Shown: positions 16,524-25,481, counted from the stretch's first letter. The stretch is DNA of 64,000 bases from Daejeonella sp. H1SJ63 (GCF_029360775.1 NZ_JARKMZ010000036.1:80072-144071), one strand, 5' to 3'. Notes: generated by a model from the sequence alone, not told the origin. Numbers and translations are program-made.

Positions 16524-17648
16524 ATGAGATTTATAGTTTCAACATCAACCTTATTAAAGCAGTTGCAGGCGGTAAACGGTGCATCAAGCAGTAGTACGGT
16601 TTTGCCAATTCTCGAAAATTTTTTGTTCGAGATCAAGGATGGAGTGCTTACTGTTTCGGCTACAGATTTGCAGACCAGTATGACCACTTCACTTTCTGTC
16701 GAGTCTAAAGAAGACGGAAAGGTGGCTATTCCTTCAAAAATTTTACTCGAGACTTTAAAAACACTTCCTGATCAGCCGATCTCTTTTTCAGTTGATGACA
16801 AAACTTTTGCGATTGAGATCAGTGCAGGTGACGGGAAATATAAACTGAGCGGTGAAAATGGTGAGGATTTCCCTAAAATCCCTACTGTAGATAACCCTTC
16901 ATCCGTTGCAATGCCGGCATCGGTGCTGGCTGAGGCAATCAACAAAACTCTTTTTGCAGTAAGCAGTGATGAGCTTCGCCCTGCCATGACGGGTGTGTTC
17001 TGCCAGTTGAGCCCGCAGCACATTACATTTGTTGCTACCGATGCTCATAAACTGGTTAGATATCGTCGTCTGGATACTAAATCTGAGGCTCCGGCAACCT
17101 TTATTCTGCCTAAAAAAGCACTTACTCTTTTAAAAGCTTCACTTCCTTCCGACGATGTAAATGTATCTGTTGAGTATAACAGTACCAGTGCCTTCTTCAG
17201 GTTTGGTAATATTAATCTGATCTGCCGTCTGATCGATGAGCGTTATCCTGATTATGAGGCAGTAATTCCAACTAACAATCCAAACAAATTAATCATCGAC
17301 CGTGCTTTGTTCCTGAACTGTCTGCGTCGTGTGGTTATTTTTGCAAATAAAACTACACATCAGGTACGGTTGAAAATCACCGGAAGTGAGTTGAATATTT
17401 CATCCGAAGATGTTGATTTTGCTAATGAGGCTCATGAACGTCTTTCCTGCCAGTACGAAGGAGAGGATATGGAAATTGGGTTCAATGCAAAATTCCTTAT
17501 TGAAATGCTGAATAATCTTGGTGGCGAGGAGGTTCTTCTTGAAATGAGCAGTCCGAACCGTGCAGGTTTACTGATGCCTCAAACACACGACGATCAGGAA
17601 GATGTACTGATGCTGGTTATGCCTGTGATGTTAAACAATTATGTATAG
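16524..17648 (+). CDS. dnaN: DNA polymerase III sliding clamp (beta subunit)
   Basis: A protein of 374 residues from the ATG at 16524, with the typical opening MRFIVSTSTLLKQLQ; an in-frame TTG at 16503 would add seven uncharacteristic residues. It forms the dimeric ring that holds the replicative polymerase on DNA. Three clamp domains of about 120 residues each can be followed: the first with VLPILENFLFEIKDG, the second around AVSSDELRPAMTGVF, and the third ending in MLVMPVMLNNYV, a C-terminus typical of clamps (MPM-type). It is monocistronic with a strong terminator. dnaA is not in the window, so this is not a classic origin neighbourhood. Confidence 0.97.
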   Translation: MRFIVSTSTLLKQLQAVNGASSSSTVLPILENFLFEIKDGVLTVSATDLQTSMTTSLSVESKEDGKVAIPSKILLETLKTLPDQPISFSVDDKTFAIEISAGDGKYKLSGENGEDFPKIPTVDNPSSVAMPASVLAEAINKTLFAVSSDELRPAMTGVFCQLSPQHITFVATDAHKLVRYRRLDTKSEAPATFILPKKALTLLKASLPSDDVNVSVEYNSTSAFFRFGNINLICRLIDERYPDYEAVIPTNNPNKLIIDRALFLNCLRRVVIFANKTTHQVRLKITGSELNISSEDVDFANEAHERLSCQYEGEDMEIGFNAKFLIEMLNNLGGEEVLLEMSSPNRAGLLMPQTHDDQEDVLMLVMPVMLNNYV

Positions 17649-17700
17649 ATTTTTGAACAGCTTGCTGTAAATATAGCTTCTGTTTATCGCTTTTATTGAA

Positions 17701-17729
17701 ATGGCCTGGTTCTTGAACCAGGCCATTTT
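17701..17729 (+). terminator. Terminator of dnaN
   Basis: GGCCTGGTT and AACCAGGCC pair around a 4-base loop, flanked by AAT and ATTTTG, 55 bases after the dnaN stop. Confidence 0.85.
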
Positions 17730-17770
17730 GTTATATGGCCAATCTGGCTTCATCAAAAAAACTTCGAATT

Positions 17771-18487
17771 ATGAAAACCTCAATTAAATTAAACAAGTAT
17801 CAAATACCCGGTCTGTTAACCGGGCTTGTTGCAGCTATTATGTTGTTAAGCTCCTGCAGTAAAGATGATAATGAAGTGATCATTCAGGGAGAGGCAAAGG
17901 TGATGATCGTTAATGCGGCATCCGGTTCACAGCCTCAGGATTTTTATCTGGATAATACCAAGGTGAACACCGAAGCTGTTGCCTATTCGCAAAGCACATC
18001 TTACATTACAACCGGTGCAGGTAACGAACGAAAGGCTGAATTCAGAAACAGCGGCAGTGCCAGTGCCAACTTTTCAGCGTATGTAAATCTTAGCCCAAAT
18101 GAAAACTACACCTTCTTTTACACTGGAAAAGCAGATGGGTCAGGAACCAGCAGTGCTGTATTCAAAGATGAAAAGACTGCTTCTTCAGCCAATAAGGCTA
18201 AGGTAAGATTTGTTAATCTGGCTGAAGGTCTTGCAAGCGCTAATCTGCTGGTTACCGGAGGAATCGTATTCGCTTCAAATGTGATGTTTGGAAATGCGTC
18301 TGATTTCATTGAAGTAGACCCAGGTACCTTTGTCCTGCAGACTGTGCTTTCTACCAGTACATCGACTTCTGTTAATCTGGGTAGTTTTACCCTTCAGGCT
18401 GGAAAGATTTATACCATTTATACCAGCGGTTCTTTAACAGGAAGTGCTCAAACAGCTATCTCAGCAAAGCTTATCACTCATAATTAA
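17771..18487 (+). CDS. DUF4397 domain lipoprotein
   Basis: A protein of 238 residues from the ATG at 17771; an in-frame upstream start at 17735 would place 12 residues before a good signal peptide. The signal ends in a lipobox (LLSSC, Cys29), giving an exported lipoprotein. Two beta-rich repeats follow, one beginning AKVMIVNAASGSQPQDFYLD and one AKVRFVNLAEGLASANLLV, the form of DUF4397 proteins, whose function is unknown. Ser/Thr-rich stretches are common. It is monocistronic between two clear terminators. Confidence 0.85.
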   Translation: MKTSIKLNKYQIPGLLTGLVAAIMLLSSCSKDDNEVIIQGEAKVMIVNAASGSQPQDFYLDNTKVNTEAVAYSQSTSYITTGAGNERKAEFRNSGSASANFSAYVNLSPNENYTFFYTGKADGSGTSSAVFKDEKTASSANKAKVRFVNLAEGLASANLLVTGGIVFASNVMFGNASDFIEVDPGTFVLQTVLSTSTSTSVNLGSFTLQAGKIYTIYTSGSLTGSAQTAISAKLITHN

Positions 18488-18508
18488 TCATTCTTGTGCA
18501 ATTAAACC

Positions 18509-18546
18509 AGAAAACTCAGGGTCTTTGCCCTGAGTTTTCTATTTTT
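18509..18546 (+). terminator. Terminator of the DUF4397 gene
   Basis: AGAAAACTCAGGG and CCCTGAGTTTTCT form a perfect 13-bp stem with a 6-base loop, followed by ATTTTT. It lies 21 bases after the stop codon. Confidence 0.9.
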
Positions 18547-18566
18547 GGCAAAAATTAGCGAAGACT

Positions 18567-19214
18567 TTGGAAATTATTCAGCAACTAATCGATTTTATAC
18601 TTCATATTGATAAGCATCTTATTGAAATTGTTCAGGACTATAAAACATGGACTTACCTGATCCTGTTTCTGATCATTTTTGCTGAGACCGGATTTGTAGT
18701 AACGCCATTTCTTCCGGGCGATTCTTTGTTATTTGCTGCCGGTGCCATTATTGCTAAACCTGAAAGTGGGTTAAATATATTCCTGATGTGCATTTTGCTG
18801 ATCTTTGCAGCCATTATAGGCGATCTGGTTAATTATCATATTGGTAATTTTATAGGCCATAAAGCATTCAGTGGAAAATATAAGCTGCTGAAAAAGGAAT
18901 ACCTGGATAAGACCCAGGCATTTTATGAAAAGCATGGGGGTAAGACTATAATATATGCCCGCTTTATTCCGATTATCAGAACTTTTGCTCCTTTCGTGGC
19001 AGGAGTTGGAACAATGAGCTATCTGAAATTTGCGACATATAATATCACCGGTGCGGTCTTATGGGTTGTTTCTTTCTTATTTATAGGTTATTTCTTTGGT
19101 GGTTTACCTGTAATCAAAGAGAATTTTACCTATGTTATTTTTGGGATTATAATCTTCTCCATACTTCCTCCTTTAATCGAAGTGATTCGGGGGAATAAGC
19201 AAAGCAAAGCCTGA
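18567..19214 (+). CDS. DedA family membrane protein (first tandem copy)
   Basis: A 215-residue polytopic inner-membrane protein. DedA hallmarks are ETGFVVTPFLPGDSLLFAAG (about 34-53) and YARFIPIIRTFAPFVAGVG (about 133-151) with the conserved arginines. DedA proteins are linked to undecaprenyl-phosphate or phospholipid recycling and to membrane potential. The start is TTG at 18567, supported by alignment with the next gene: MEIIQQLIDFILHIDKHLIEIV here against MEIISNILDFVLHIDKYLIKIV. A tandem paralogue of identical length follows after 92 bases. Confidence 0.9.
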   Translation: MEIIQQLIDFILHIDKHLIEIVQDYKTWTYLILFLIIFAETGFVVTPFLPGDSLLFAAGAIIAKPESGLNIFLMCILLIFAAIIGDLVNYHIGNFIGHKAFSGKYKLLKKEYLDKTQAFYEKHGGKTIIYARFIPIIRTFAPFVAGVGTMSYLKFATYNITGAVLWVVSFLFIGYFFGGLPVIKENFTYVIFGIIIFSILPPLIEVIRGNKQSKA

Positions 19215-19306
19215 AACTTCTGATTAATTTCTATTGCCTGAATATCTCTTACAACGTATTCCAATCATTTTACAGCCTCAACTTAAAAATTAACCCTTAA
19301 TTTACA

Positions 19307-19954
19307 ATGGAAATTATTAGTAATATCCTCGATTTTGTATTGCATATAGACAAATACCTGATTAAGATTGTAAGCGATTACCGTACCTGGACTTACCTCA
19401 TTATTTTTATGGTCATTTTTGCTGAAACCGGTTTTGTGGTAACACCTTTTCTTCCGGGAGATTCCTTGCTTTTTGCTGTAGGAGCATTAATTGCCAAGGG
19501 AGAAACCGGGCTGAATATCTATATTATGGGTGTACTGCTTATTGCAGCCGGTATTAGTGGTAATACCATTAATTATATAATGGGTAATTTTCTGGGTTCA
19601 AAGGTCTTCAAGCCGGGTAATAAGATATTAAAGATCGAATATTACGATAAAACCAAAGAGTATTTCAATAAAAGGGGAGGAAACGTTCTTATTTTTAGCC
19701 GCTTTATGCCCATATTCAGAACAATGGCTCCATTCGTGGCCGGAGTGGGTAAAATGAAGTTTGGTCAGTTTACCTATTATAATATAGCAGGAGCAATTTT
19801 GTGGATTGTTAGTTTTCTCGGTATTGGTTTTGTTTTTGGTAATATTCCCTTTATCAGAGACAATTTCACTTATGTAATGCTGGTGATTATTGTACTTACA
19901 ATTTTGCCGGCGGTAATTGCTGCTGTAAGAGCAAAGAATTCAATGTCGGTATAA
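19307..19954 (+). CDS. DedA family membrane protein (second tandem copy)
   Basis: A 215-residue polytopic inner-membrane protein, colinear with its upstream neighbour from end to end. It keeps ETGFVVTPFLPGDSLLFAVG and FSRFMPIFRTMAPFVAGVG. The copies differ most in the middle loop (residues about 80-125), where this one has GNTINYIMGNFLGSKVFKPG. The gene starts with ATG. The pair probably arose by tandem duplication. The gene is convergent with the following gene, with 1 base between stops. Confidence 0.92.
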   Translation: MEIISNILDFVLHIDKYLIKIVSDYRTWTYLIIFMVIFAETGFVVTPFLPGDSLLFAVGALIAKGETGLNIYIMGVLLIAAGISGNTINYIMGNFLGSKVFKPGNKILKIEYYDKTKEYFNKRGGNVLIFSRFMPIFRTMAPFVAGVGKMKFGQFTYYNIAGAILWIVSFLGIGFVFGNIPFIRDNFTYVMLVIIVLTILPAVIAAVRAKNSMSV

Positions 19955-19955
19955 T

Positions 19956-20918
19956 TCAGTTTTCGTCCCGGCCCAATATTTTACCTTTTTTAAACAGGTC
20001 AGAGATTCTTTGTTCTTCAGATTTTTCAGATTCGCTGAATGCCTTTGTCTCAAAATTTTTCAGCTTAGGTTGTCCGGCATCTACCCATGCCGAGTACCAG
20101 TAACTTCCTGTCATGAGTATTGAAGAACGCAATTGCCGTTCTACCATACCTTTCATGGCCTGATGATAGGCAAGAGAGTATTCTTCAGAATATTGCCTTA
20201 TTACAATTCCATTGCGCTCACTGAAACTGAATTTCCGATCTGAAGGCATTGTTTTATTAATTCTTGATTCAATTTTCAGAACAGAGTCGGTATATGAGTG
20301 CGCTGTTTTTAATATGTTCCATGCTGTTTTAAGAGGGTTTTCTATATAACGTGCCTGACCGGTCAGGAAGTCGTACTCTGAAGAGAATAATTCAGGCAAA
20401 CGGCTCTCCCAAAAACCATGTATGCCGGTTTGTCCGCTCAGTTGTCCGTTGTAGTTTTCTGTGGTATGCAATGGCACATGAGCATCAGAAACATAATGCC
20501 CAAGGTCGGCAGATAGTCTGAGAATCTGAATCGAATCCCTTTGCTGAAATGCCTTAATAAGTGAATAATAGGTTCTTTCGATTTGCCATGGTAAAATTCC
20601 ATTCTCCAGAAGAACTCGGTTTGTGAATTTGAGTTCGGCATCCTTCCATTTTTCGGGGATACTGTCAAATGGATTATTGCCGTAGCGGTCGGCGTCAATA
20701 AAATGTCTTGCAGCTTCTGCCGTGTCTGAATAGCGGCGTTTATCGGCATCTACAGCATGCTCAGTTATAAAATCAATATTGCTTTTGTAAAACCTGATCA
20801 TATCTCCTGGCAGGATAAATACAGCGGTTCTGTTGATTTTTTGATGCCCGAAAAATCCCCAGGAAATACAAAAGAGGGCAGAGCTTATGACCAGGAAGTT
20901 GAGCAGGCCTTTATTCAT
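19956..20918 (-). CDS. Zinc-dependent phospholipase C / S1-P1 nuclease-like protein
   Basis: A 320-residue protein with an N-terminal signal or anchor and an alpha-helical domain of the zinc-dependent phospholipase C/P1 nuclease fold. The metal ligands are spread as expected: mature WGFFGHQKIN (Trp and His), ARHFIDADRYG (His and Asp), LSADLGHYVSDAHVPLH (two His, Asp) and GIHGFWESRLPEL (His, Glu). It would act outside the cytoplasm on phospholipids or nucleic acids; substrate not known. It is monocistronic and convergent with the DedA pair, and ends 1 base from it. Confidence 0.83.
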   Translation of the reverse strand: MNKGLLNFLVISSALFCISWGFFGHQKINRTAVFILPGDMIRFYKSNIDFITEHAVDADKRRYSDTAEAARHFIDADRYGNNPFDSIPEKWKDAELKFTNRVLLENGILPWQIERTYYSLIKAFQQRDSIQILRLSADLGHYVSDAHVPLHTTENYNGQLSGQTGIHGFWESRLPELFSSEYDFLTGQARYIENPLKTAWNILKTAHSYTDSVLKIESRINKTMPSDRKFSFSERNGIVIRQYSEEYSLAYHQAMKGMVERQLRSSILMTGSYWYSAWVDAGQPKLKNFETKAFSESEKSEEQRISDLFKKGKILGRDEN

Positions 20919-21125
20919 GGGTTTATTTTTTTGCTTAAATTCCGTTCCTTTTCATTAAAGAAAGAAAATAATTATTCAGAGGAAGGTCGAATTATTTAAC
21001 GGTAAGAATATTTAACAGCATGCAATTTTCAGGGTATTTAAAGCAATTTTGCCTGATTTTACGTACGGATTAGGGGGTCTTGATTTTTTATGCAAATCAC
21101 AAATCTGATTTTTTTAAATTATGCT

Positions 21126-21155
21126 TTGTATTTTAAAATAATCAGCATATATTTG
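21126..21155 (+). promoter_or_regulatory. rpsT promoter
   Basis: TTG at 21126-21128, 19 bases of spacing, then TATATTTG at 21148-21155: a full Bacteroidota -33/-7 promoter. It is followed by CAGTCC, a sequence shared with the rpsU and tRNA-tuf promoters in this window. Confidence 0.8.
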
Positions 21156-21193
21156 CAGTCCTTAAAAGAAGGACGGAATAATAAGCTTAAGAA

Positions 21194-21448
21194 ATGGCAA
21201 ATCATAAATCATCGATAAAAAGAATTAGATCAAACGCGGCTAAGCGTTTACGTAATCGCTATCAGGCGAAAACCACCAGAAGTGCAATTAAAAGATTACG
21301 TACAACTACTGATAAAGCAGAAGCTACACCGCTTTTGAGTAAAGTGATCTCAATGCTTGATCGTTTGGCTAAAAAGAACATCATACACAAGAACAAAGCT
21401 TCAAACAATAAATCTAAACTGACAAAGTTTGTTAACGGATTGAAGTAA
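21194..21448 (+). CDS. rpsT: 30S ribosomal protein S20
   Basis: An 84-residue basic protein, normal length. The start [21 protein letters not shown] is the standard S20 opening. It binds 16S rRNA in the small subunit and is needed for assembly. The gene is alone between its own promoter and a strong terminator, with a 5' leader of about 30 bases. Confidence 0.97.
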   Translation: MANHKSSIKRIRSNAAKRLRNRYQAKTTRSAIKRLRTTTDKAEATPLLSKVISMLDRLAKKNIIHKNKASNNKSKLTKFVNGLK

Positions 21449-21466
21449 TTCATAAAGGTATTTTCT

Positions 21467-21506
21467 AAAAAGGGATTCTGATTTTTTTCAGAATCCCTTT
21501 TTTTTA
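21467..21506 (+). terminator. Terminator of rpsT
   Basis: AAAAAGGGATTCTGA and TCAGAATCCCTTTTT form a 15-bp stem with a run of T residues, 18 bases after the stop codon. Confidence 0.93.
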
Positions 21507-21530
21507 TGCTCAGTTCTTTTAGATTTAGCT

Positions 21531-22232
21531 ATGAGAACTTATGAGCAAAAAATAACAATCAAGGCCTGGGCAGAGGAAGATCGTCCCAGAGAAAAACTTT
21601 CTGTTCAGGGCAGAAGAAGTTTGAGTGATGCTGAACTTATTGCTATTCTTATAGGCTCAGGAAACAGGGATGAAAGCGCTGTTGAATTAAGTAAAAGAAT
21701 CCTCTATTCCTGCAATAATGATCTGAATCAGCTTGCCCGGCTCAGTATTTCAGAATTATCCCGATTTAAGGGTATTGCCGAAGCAAAAGCGATCAGCATT
21801 GTTGCAGCGCTGGAGCTTGGAAGGCGAAGGAAGGAATCTGCAAATCCGAAGGGAACGCAGGTAAAGAACAGCATTGATGTTTATGAATCAATTGTGTCAT
21901 GTTTCAGGGATCTGAATCACGAAGAATTCTGGATTGTAGTTTTGAACCGTGCCAATATAATCACATCAAGACATCTGATAAGTAAAGGAGGGCAGTCAGG
22001 TACTATTGCCGATCCTAAGATAATCTTTAATATTGCCCTTGAAAACCATGCGGCATCATTGATACTGGCTCATAATCATCCTTCGGGTAATTTGAAACCC
22101 AGCAATGCAGATATGGAGCTTACACGAAAGTTAAGGTCGGCCGGTCAGTTGCTGGATATTCCTATTCTTGATCATCTGATTATAACCGATATTGGATTCC
22201 TAAGCTTTGCAGATGAGGGGATTCTCGACTGA
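21531..22232 (+). CDS. radC: RadC/JAB domain protein
   Basis: A 233-residue protein of the RadC family. The N-terminal part has helix-hairpin-helix-like segments (about 30-95, ISELSRFKGIAEAKAISI). The JAB/MPN-type metal site is complete: His181 and His183 in AHNHPSG and Asp194. The family was named for DNA repair, but later work does not support a firm role in repair. It is probably monocistronic, between rpsT and pheT. Length is normal for the chromosomal form. Confidence 0.95.
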   Translation: MRTYEQKITIKAWAEEDRPREKLSVQGRRSLSDAELIAILIGSGNRDESAVELSKRILYSCNNDLNQLARLSISELSRFKGIAEAKAISIVAALELGRRRKESANPKGTQVKNSIDVYESIVSCFRDLNHEEFWIVVLNRANIITSRHLISKGGQSGTIADPKIIFNIALENHAASLILAHNHPSGNLKPSNADMELTRKLRSAGQLLDIPILDHLIITDIGFLSFADEGILD

Positions 22233-22264
22233 TGTCTGTTGCTGTAGTTTAATTCATCAAACTT

Positions 22265-22299
22265 ATCTCACATCTCGCATCTCAAATCTCATATCTCTT
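22265..22299. repeat. ATCTCNN heptamer array upstream of pheT
   Basis: Five units in exact 7-base phase: ATCTCAC, ATCTCGC, ATCTCAA, ATCTCAT, ATCTCTT. The first five bases are constant and the last two vary. The array ends 2 bases before the pheT -7 box. Confidence 0.85.
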
Positions 22300-22301
22300 G
22301 T

Positions 22302-22309
22302 TATCTTTG
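22302..22309 (+). promoter_or_regulatory. -7 promoter box of pheT
   Basis: TATCTTTG matches TAnnTTTG, 20 bases before the pheT ATG. The -33 region would lie inside the ATCTCNN array and has no TTG. Confidence 0.5.
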
Positions 22310-22329
22310 CCATTTAGCATTTTTATAAC

Positions 22330-24729
22330 ATGAAGATCTCTTATAAGTGGCTGCAGCAATTCATTCAAACAGATAAAACTCCTGAAGAACTATCCCTGAT
22401 TCTGACCAATATTGGTCTGGAGGTGGAAAGTTTGGAAAAGGTTCAGTCGGTTCCCGGCGGACTTGAGGGTTTGGTGATCGGCTATGTGAAAGAATGTGTT
22501 CAGCACCCTAATGCCGATCGTCTTAAGGTTACCAAAGTGGATGTAGGCCTAGCAGAAGATCTTCAGGTGGTTTGTGGCGCAAATAACGTTGCTGCCGGAC
22601 AAAAAGTGGTTGTAGCTACGGTGAATACTACGGTATATCCAACTTCAGGTGAGCCTTTTAAAATCAATAAATCCAAAATCAGAGGTGAGGTTTCTGAAGG
22701 GATGATTTGTGCAGAGGATGAAATTGGATTGGGGCATGATCATGCAGGTATTATGGTTCTTGATTCTGATGCAAGGGTAGGTTCCCCTGCAAAAGAGTAT
22801 TTCAAACTTGAAGATGATTATATGTTCGAGATCGGTTTGACCCCTAATCGGGCAGATGCTGCTTCCCATCTTGGAGTAGCCAGAGATTTGGCCGCCTATC
22901 TTAAGATTGAGCTCAAAATGCCTGATCTTTCAGGTTTTAAAACCGATTCTAATGATCTGATCATTCCTGTTACAGTTGAGGATAAAGATGCATGTGGCAG
23001 ATATTCTTCTCTGACCATCAGTGGTGTAACCATTAAGGAATCGCCAGATTGGTTAAAGGATAAATTGAATACGATTGGTGTCAGACCAATTAATAATGTG
23101 GTTGATGTTACTAATTATGTTCTCCATGACCTTGGTCAGCCTTTACATGCCTTTGATGCTGATGAGATTAAAGGACAGAAGGTTTTGGTTAAAAAGTGTG
23201 CTGAAGGTACCGTATTTCAAACTTTAGATGAGGTTGAACGCAAGTTGTCTGCTGAAGATCTGATGATATGTAATGCTGAAGCATCTATGTGTATTGCCGG
23301 AGTATTTGGTGGAATTTCTTCGGGAGTAAAGACTTCAACTACCCGTATTTTTCTGGAGAGTGCTTGGTTTGATGCGGTTTCGGTTCGTAAAACTTCAAAA
23401 CGTCACGGGCTTAAAACGGATGCCTCATTCAGATTTGAAAGAGGAACAGATCCTGATATCACTGTTATTGCGCTGAAGCGTGCCGCATTGCTGATCAAAG
23501 AAGTAGCAGGCGGACAGATCAGCTCTGAAATTTCTGATATCTATCCTTCTCCGGTAGCACCTTTTGAAGTTAGAATTAATTTTAAGAATGTTAACCGTTT
23601 GATAGGTAAGGAAATAGCAGCCGATGAGATTCGGTCAACATTAAGCGGACTAGGGATTAATATTGTTGCAGAAGATGCGGATGGAATGCTCCTGAATGTG
23701 CCGCCATTTAAGGTTGATGTAACCCGGGAAGTTGATATCATCGAGGAGATTCTCAGAATTCACGGATATGATAATGTGGAGATACCTACACAAATCCGTG
23801 CTTCATTGAACTATTCCAGCAAACCTGATAAGGAAGTGCTGCAGAATCAGGTGGCTGATATGCTTACCGGAAATGGCTATCTCGAAATTTTAAGCAACTC
23901 ACTTACAAAATCAGCTTATTCAGCGCAACCTGAACTGGCCGTGAAGATCCTGAATCCACTCAGCAGTGATCTGGATGTAATGCGTCAGAGTTTGCTTTAT
24001 TCGGGCCTGGAGGCGGTGTCTTATAATCATAACAGGAAGAATGCTGATCTGAAATTATATGAATTTGGAAAGGTTTATTCTATTGATAACGGGAATTATA
24101 AAGAAAATCAACGCCTTTCAGTGTTCATTACCGGCGAAAAGCAGTCAGAGAACTGGAATGTAAAAGCAGGCAATGCAAGTTTTTATAACCTGAAATCATT
24201 AGTTGATCTGGTAATTAGCAGGTTAAATATTAAAGGTTTATCAAGTGCTGATACCGCAAATCCTGATTTCGCATACGGGATCAGTTACAGCAAAGGAGAT
24301 AAGTCGCTTGTTGATTTTGGATCTGTTTCAAAGAAGACCTTAAAAAAACTGGATATTGCTTCGGAAGTTTTTTATGCCGACTTTGATTGGGATCTTATTA
24401 TTCGATCAGTGAGAAATAATAAGATTACTTATACGGAAGTGTCTAAATTCCCTTCGGTAAGACGTGATCTTTCTATGCTGCTGAACAAGGATATTACATT
24501 TGAACAGCTGAAGCAGATTGCACTCAAGACTGATAAGAGTCTTTTGAAGGAAGTAAATGTATTTGATGTTTACATCGGGGATAAGCTTCCGGAAGGTAAA
24601 AAGTCATATGCGCTGAGTTTCCTGATTCAGGATGAAGAAAAAACACTGACAGATAAGCAGATTGAAAGCCTGATGCAGAAATTAATTCTTAATTTAGGGA
24701 AGCAGGCCGGAGCGGAGATTAGAAAGTAA
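22330..24729 (+). CDS. pheT: Phenylalanine--tRNA ligase beta subunit
   Basis: A 799-residue protein, typical length. It pairs with PheS (not in the window) in the alpha2-beta2 synthetase. In order: an N-terminal EMAP-type tRNA-binding domain (about 40-150, GYVKECVQHPNADRLKVTKVDVG), the B3/B4 editing domain (about 200-400, NVVDVTNYVLHDLGQPLHAFDAD), the B5 DNA-binding-like domain (about 400-475), a catalytic-like domain, and a C-terminal ferredoxin-fold anticodon-binding domain from about 705 (SKFPSVRRDLSMLLNKDI). The stop codon lies in the first unit of the heptamer array at 24726. Confidence 0.97.
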   Translation: MKISYKWLQQFIQTDKTPEELSLILTNIGLEVESLEKVQSVPGGLEGLVIGYVKECVQHPNADRLKVTKVDVGLAEDLQVVCGANNVAAGQKVVVATVNTTVYPTSGEPFKINKSKIRGEVSEGMICAEDEIGLGHDHAGIMVLDSDARVGSPAKEYFKLEDDYMFEIGLTPNRADAASHLGVARDLAAYLKIELKMPDLSGFKTDSNDLIIPVTVEDKDACGRYSSLTISGVTIKESPDWLKDKLNTIGVRPINNVVDVTNYVLHDLGQPLHAFDADEIKGQKVLVKKCAEGTVFQTLDEVERKLSAEDLMICNAEASMCIAGVFGGISSGVKTSTTRIFLESAWFDAVSVRKTSKRHGLKTDASFRFERGTDPDITVIALKRAALLIKEVAGGQISSEISDIYPSPVAPFEVRINFKNVNRLIGKEIAADEIRSTLSGLGINIVAEDADGMLLNVPPFKVDVTREVDIIEEILRIHGYDNVEIPTQIRASLNYSSKPDKEVLQNQVADMLTGNGYLEILSNSLTKSAYSAQPELAVKILNPLSSDLDVMRQSLLYSGLEAVSYNHNRKNADLKLYEFGKVYSIDNGNYKENQRLSVFITGEKQSENWNVKAGNASFYNLKSLVDLVISRLNIKGLSSADTANPDFAYGISYSKGDKSLVDFGSVSKKTLKKLDIASEVFYADFDWDLIIRSVRNNKITYTEVSKFPSVRRDLSMLLNKDITFEQLKQIALKTDKSLLKEVNVFDVYIGDKLPEGKKSYALSFLIQDEEKTLTDKQIESLMQKLILNLGKQAGAEIRK

Positions 24730-24856
24730 TACGTAATAAGTTTTACGTTATAAGTTTTACGTAATACGTTCTACGTTGTAAGTTACGTATAAACAAGAGC
24801 GTAAAACTGATAATGTAGCACGTAAAACTTATAACGTATAACGTAAAACGTACAAC
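24726..24856. repeat. Inverted heptamer arrays (GTTTTAC / GTAAAAC)
   Basis: The left arm runs in 7-base steps from 24726 to 24788: GTAATAC, GTAATAA, GTTTTAC, GTTATAA, GTTTTAC, GTAATAC, GTTCTAC, GTTGTAA, GTTACGT. The right arm runs from 24801 to 24856: GTAAAAC, TGATAAT, GTAGCAC, GTAAAAC, TTATAAC, GTATAAC, GTAAAAC, GTACAAC. The arms are roughly reverse complements, so the RNA would fold into a long imperfect hairpin between pheT and the coiled-coil gene. Confidence 0.9.
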
Positions 24857-24863
24857 TACAAAG

Positions 24864-25169
24864 ATGGTAGCAGATCAGTTAAGTAAGGTAGTAGATAAAA
24901 CAGTCAGGTTAATTGAGCTTTGTTCGGTTTTACAGGAGGAGAATGATTTATTGAAGCTGGAAAATGATTCTCTGTCTCAGTTACTTGAAAATGCTAAAAA
25001 TAAGAATGCCGAACTCGAAGAAAAGTTAAGAATCATGACCTTGGCGCGATCTTTGGAGGGTAAGGTAGCGGATGAATTGGGACTGAATGAAAAAGCTCTT
25101 GACATAAAGCAAAAAATTACCGAATTTGTACGCGAAATAGATAAGTGTATTGTATTGCTTAAAAAGTAG
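24864..25169 (+). CDS. Small coiled-coil protein upstream of zapA
   Basis: A 101-residue, charged, almost fully helical protein. Residues about 15-60 form a coiled coil with regular leucines (LCSVLQEENDLLKLENDSL and following). It contains no enzyme motif. It starts with ATG at 24864, 7 bases after the heptamer array, and lies 21 bases upstream of zapA. The size, coiled coil and neighbour resemble ZapB-type division proteins, but that is an inference from context. Confidence 0.75.
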   Translation: MVADQLSKVVDKTVRLIELCSVLQEENDLLKLENDSLSQLLENAKNKNAELEEKLRIMTLARSLEGKVADELGLNEKALDIKQKITEFVREIDKCIVLLKK

Positions 25170-25190
25170 TACATAGTGAATTAAGCTCAA

Positions 25191-25481
25191 ATGGGAGAAA
25201 TCTCCATAAAAATAAATATTGCTGACAGAGTTTACCCTTTAAAGGTAAGCATGGAAGAAGAGGAAGTGATTAGAAGGGCGGCTAAAGTTATAAATGAACG
25301 CATAAAGGAATATCAGGAGAATTATGCGGTTAGAGATAAACAGGATTTGTTGTCCATGTGTGTGTTACATTATGCTACAGCTACGCTGAAAGCCGAAAGA
25401 AAGGTGATGCATGAAGACACGGATGTGGCAGAGAAAGTTTATCAACTGGATCAGCTACTTACAGACTTTTTTTCGAAGTAA
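25191..25481 (+). CDS. zapA: Cell division protein ZapA
   Basis: A 96-residue protein of normal ZapA length. The opening EISIKINIADRVYPLKVSMEEEEVIRRAAKVINERIKEYQ gives the N-terminal ZapA domain, followed by a C-terminal helix (YATATLKAERKVMHED). It binds and bundles FtsZ at the septum. It is downstream of a coiled-coil gene and directly upstream of the 6S RNA candidate, a position where 6S genes are often found. Confidence 0.9.
   Translation: MGEISIKINIADRVYPLKVSMEEEEVIRRAAKVINERIKEYQENYAVRDKQDLLSMCVLHYATATLKAERKVMHEDTDVAEKVYQLDQLLTDFFSK

Noticed and set aside
16524..17648. dnaN and gyrB as a replication origin region
   Set aside because: dnaA is absent, dnaN and gyrB are about 44 kb apart, and no DnaA-box cluster or AT-rich unwinding region was seen.
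21531..22232. RadC as part of a defence or mobile element cluster
   Set aside because: It stands between rpsT and pheT with no defence or plasmid genes and has the chromosomal form.
24726..24856. Repeated short words as a CRISPR array
   Set aside because: Units are 7 bases, with no spacers and no cas genes; the structure is tandem and inverted heptamers.
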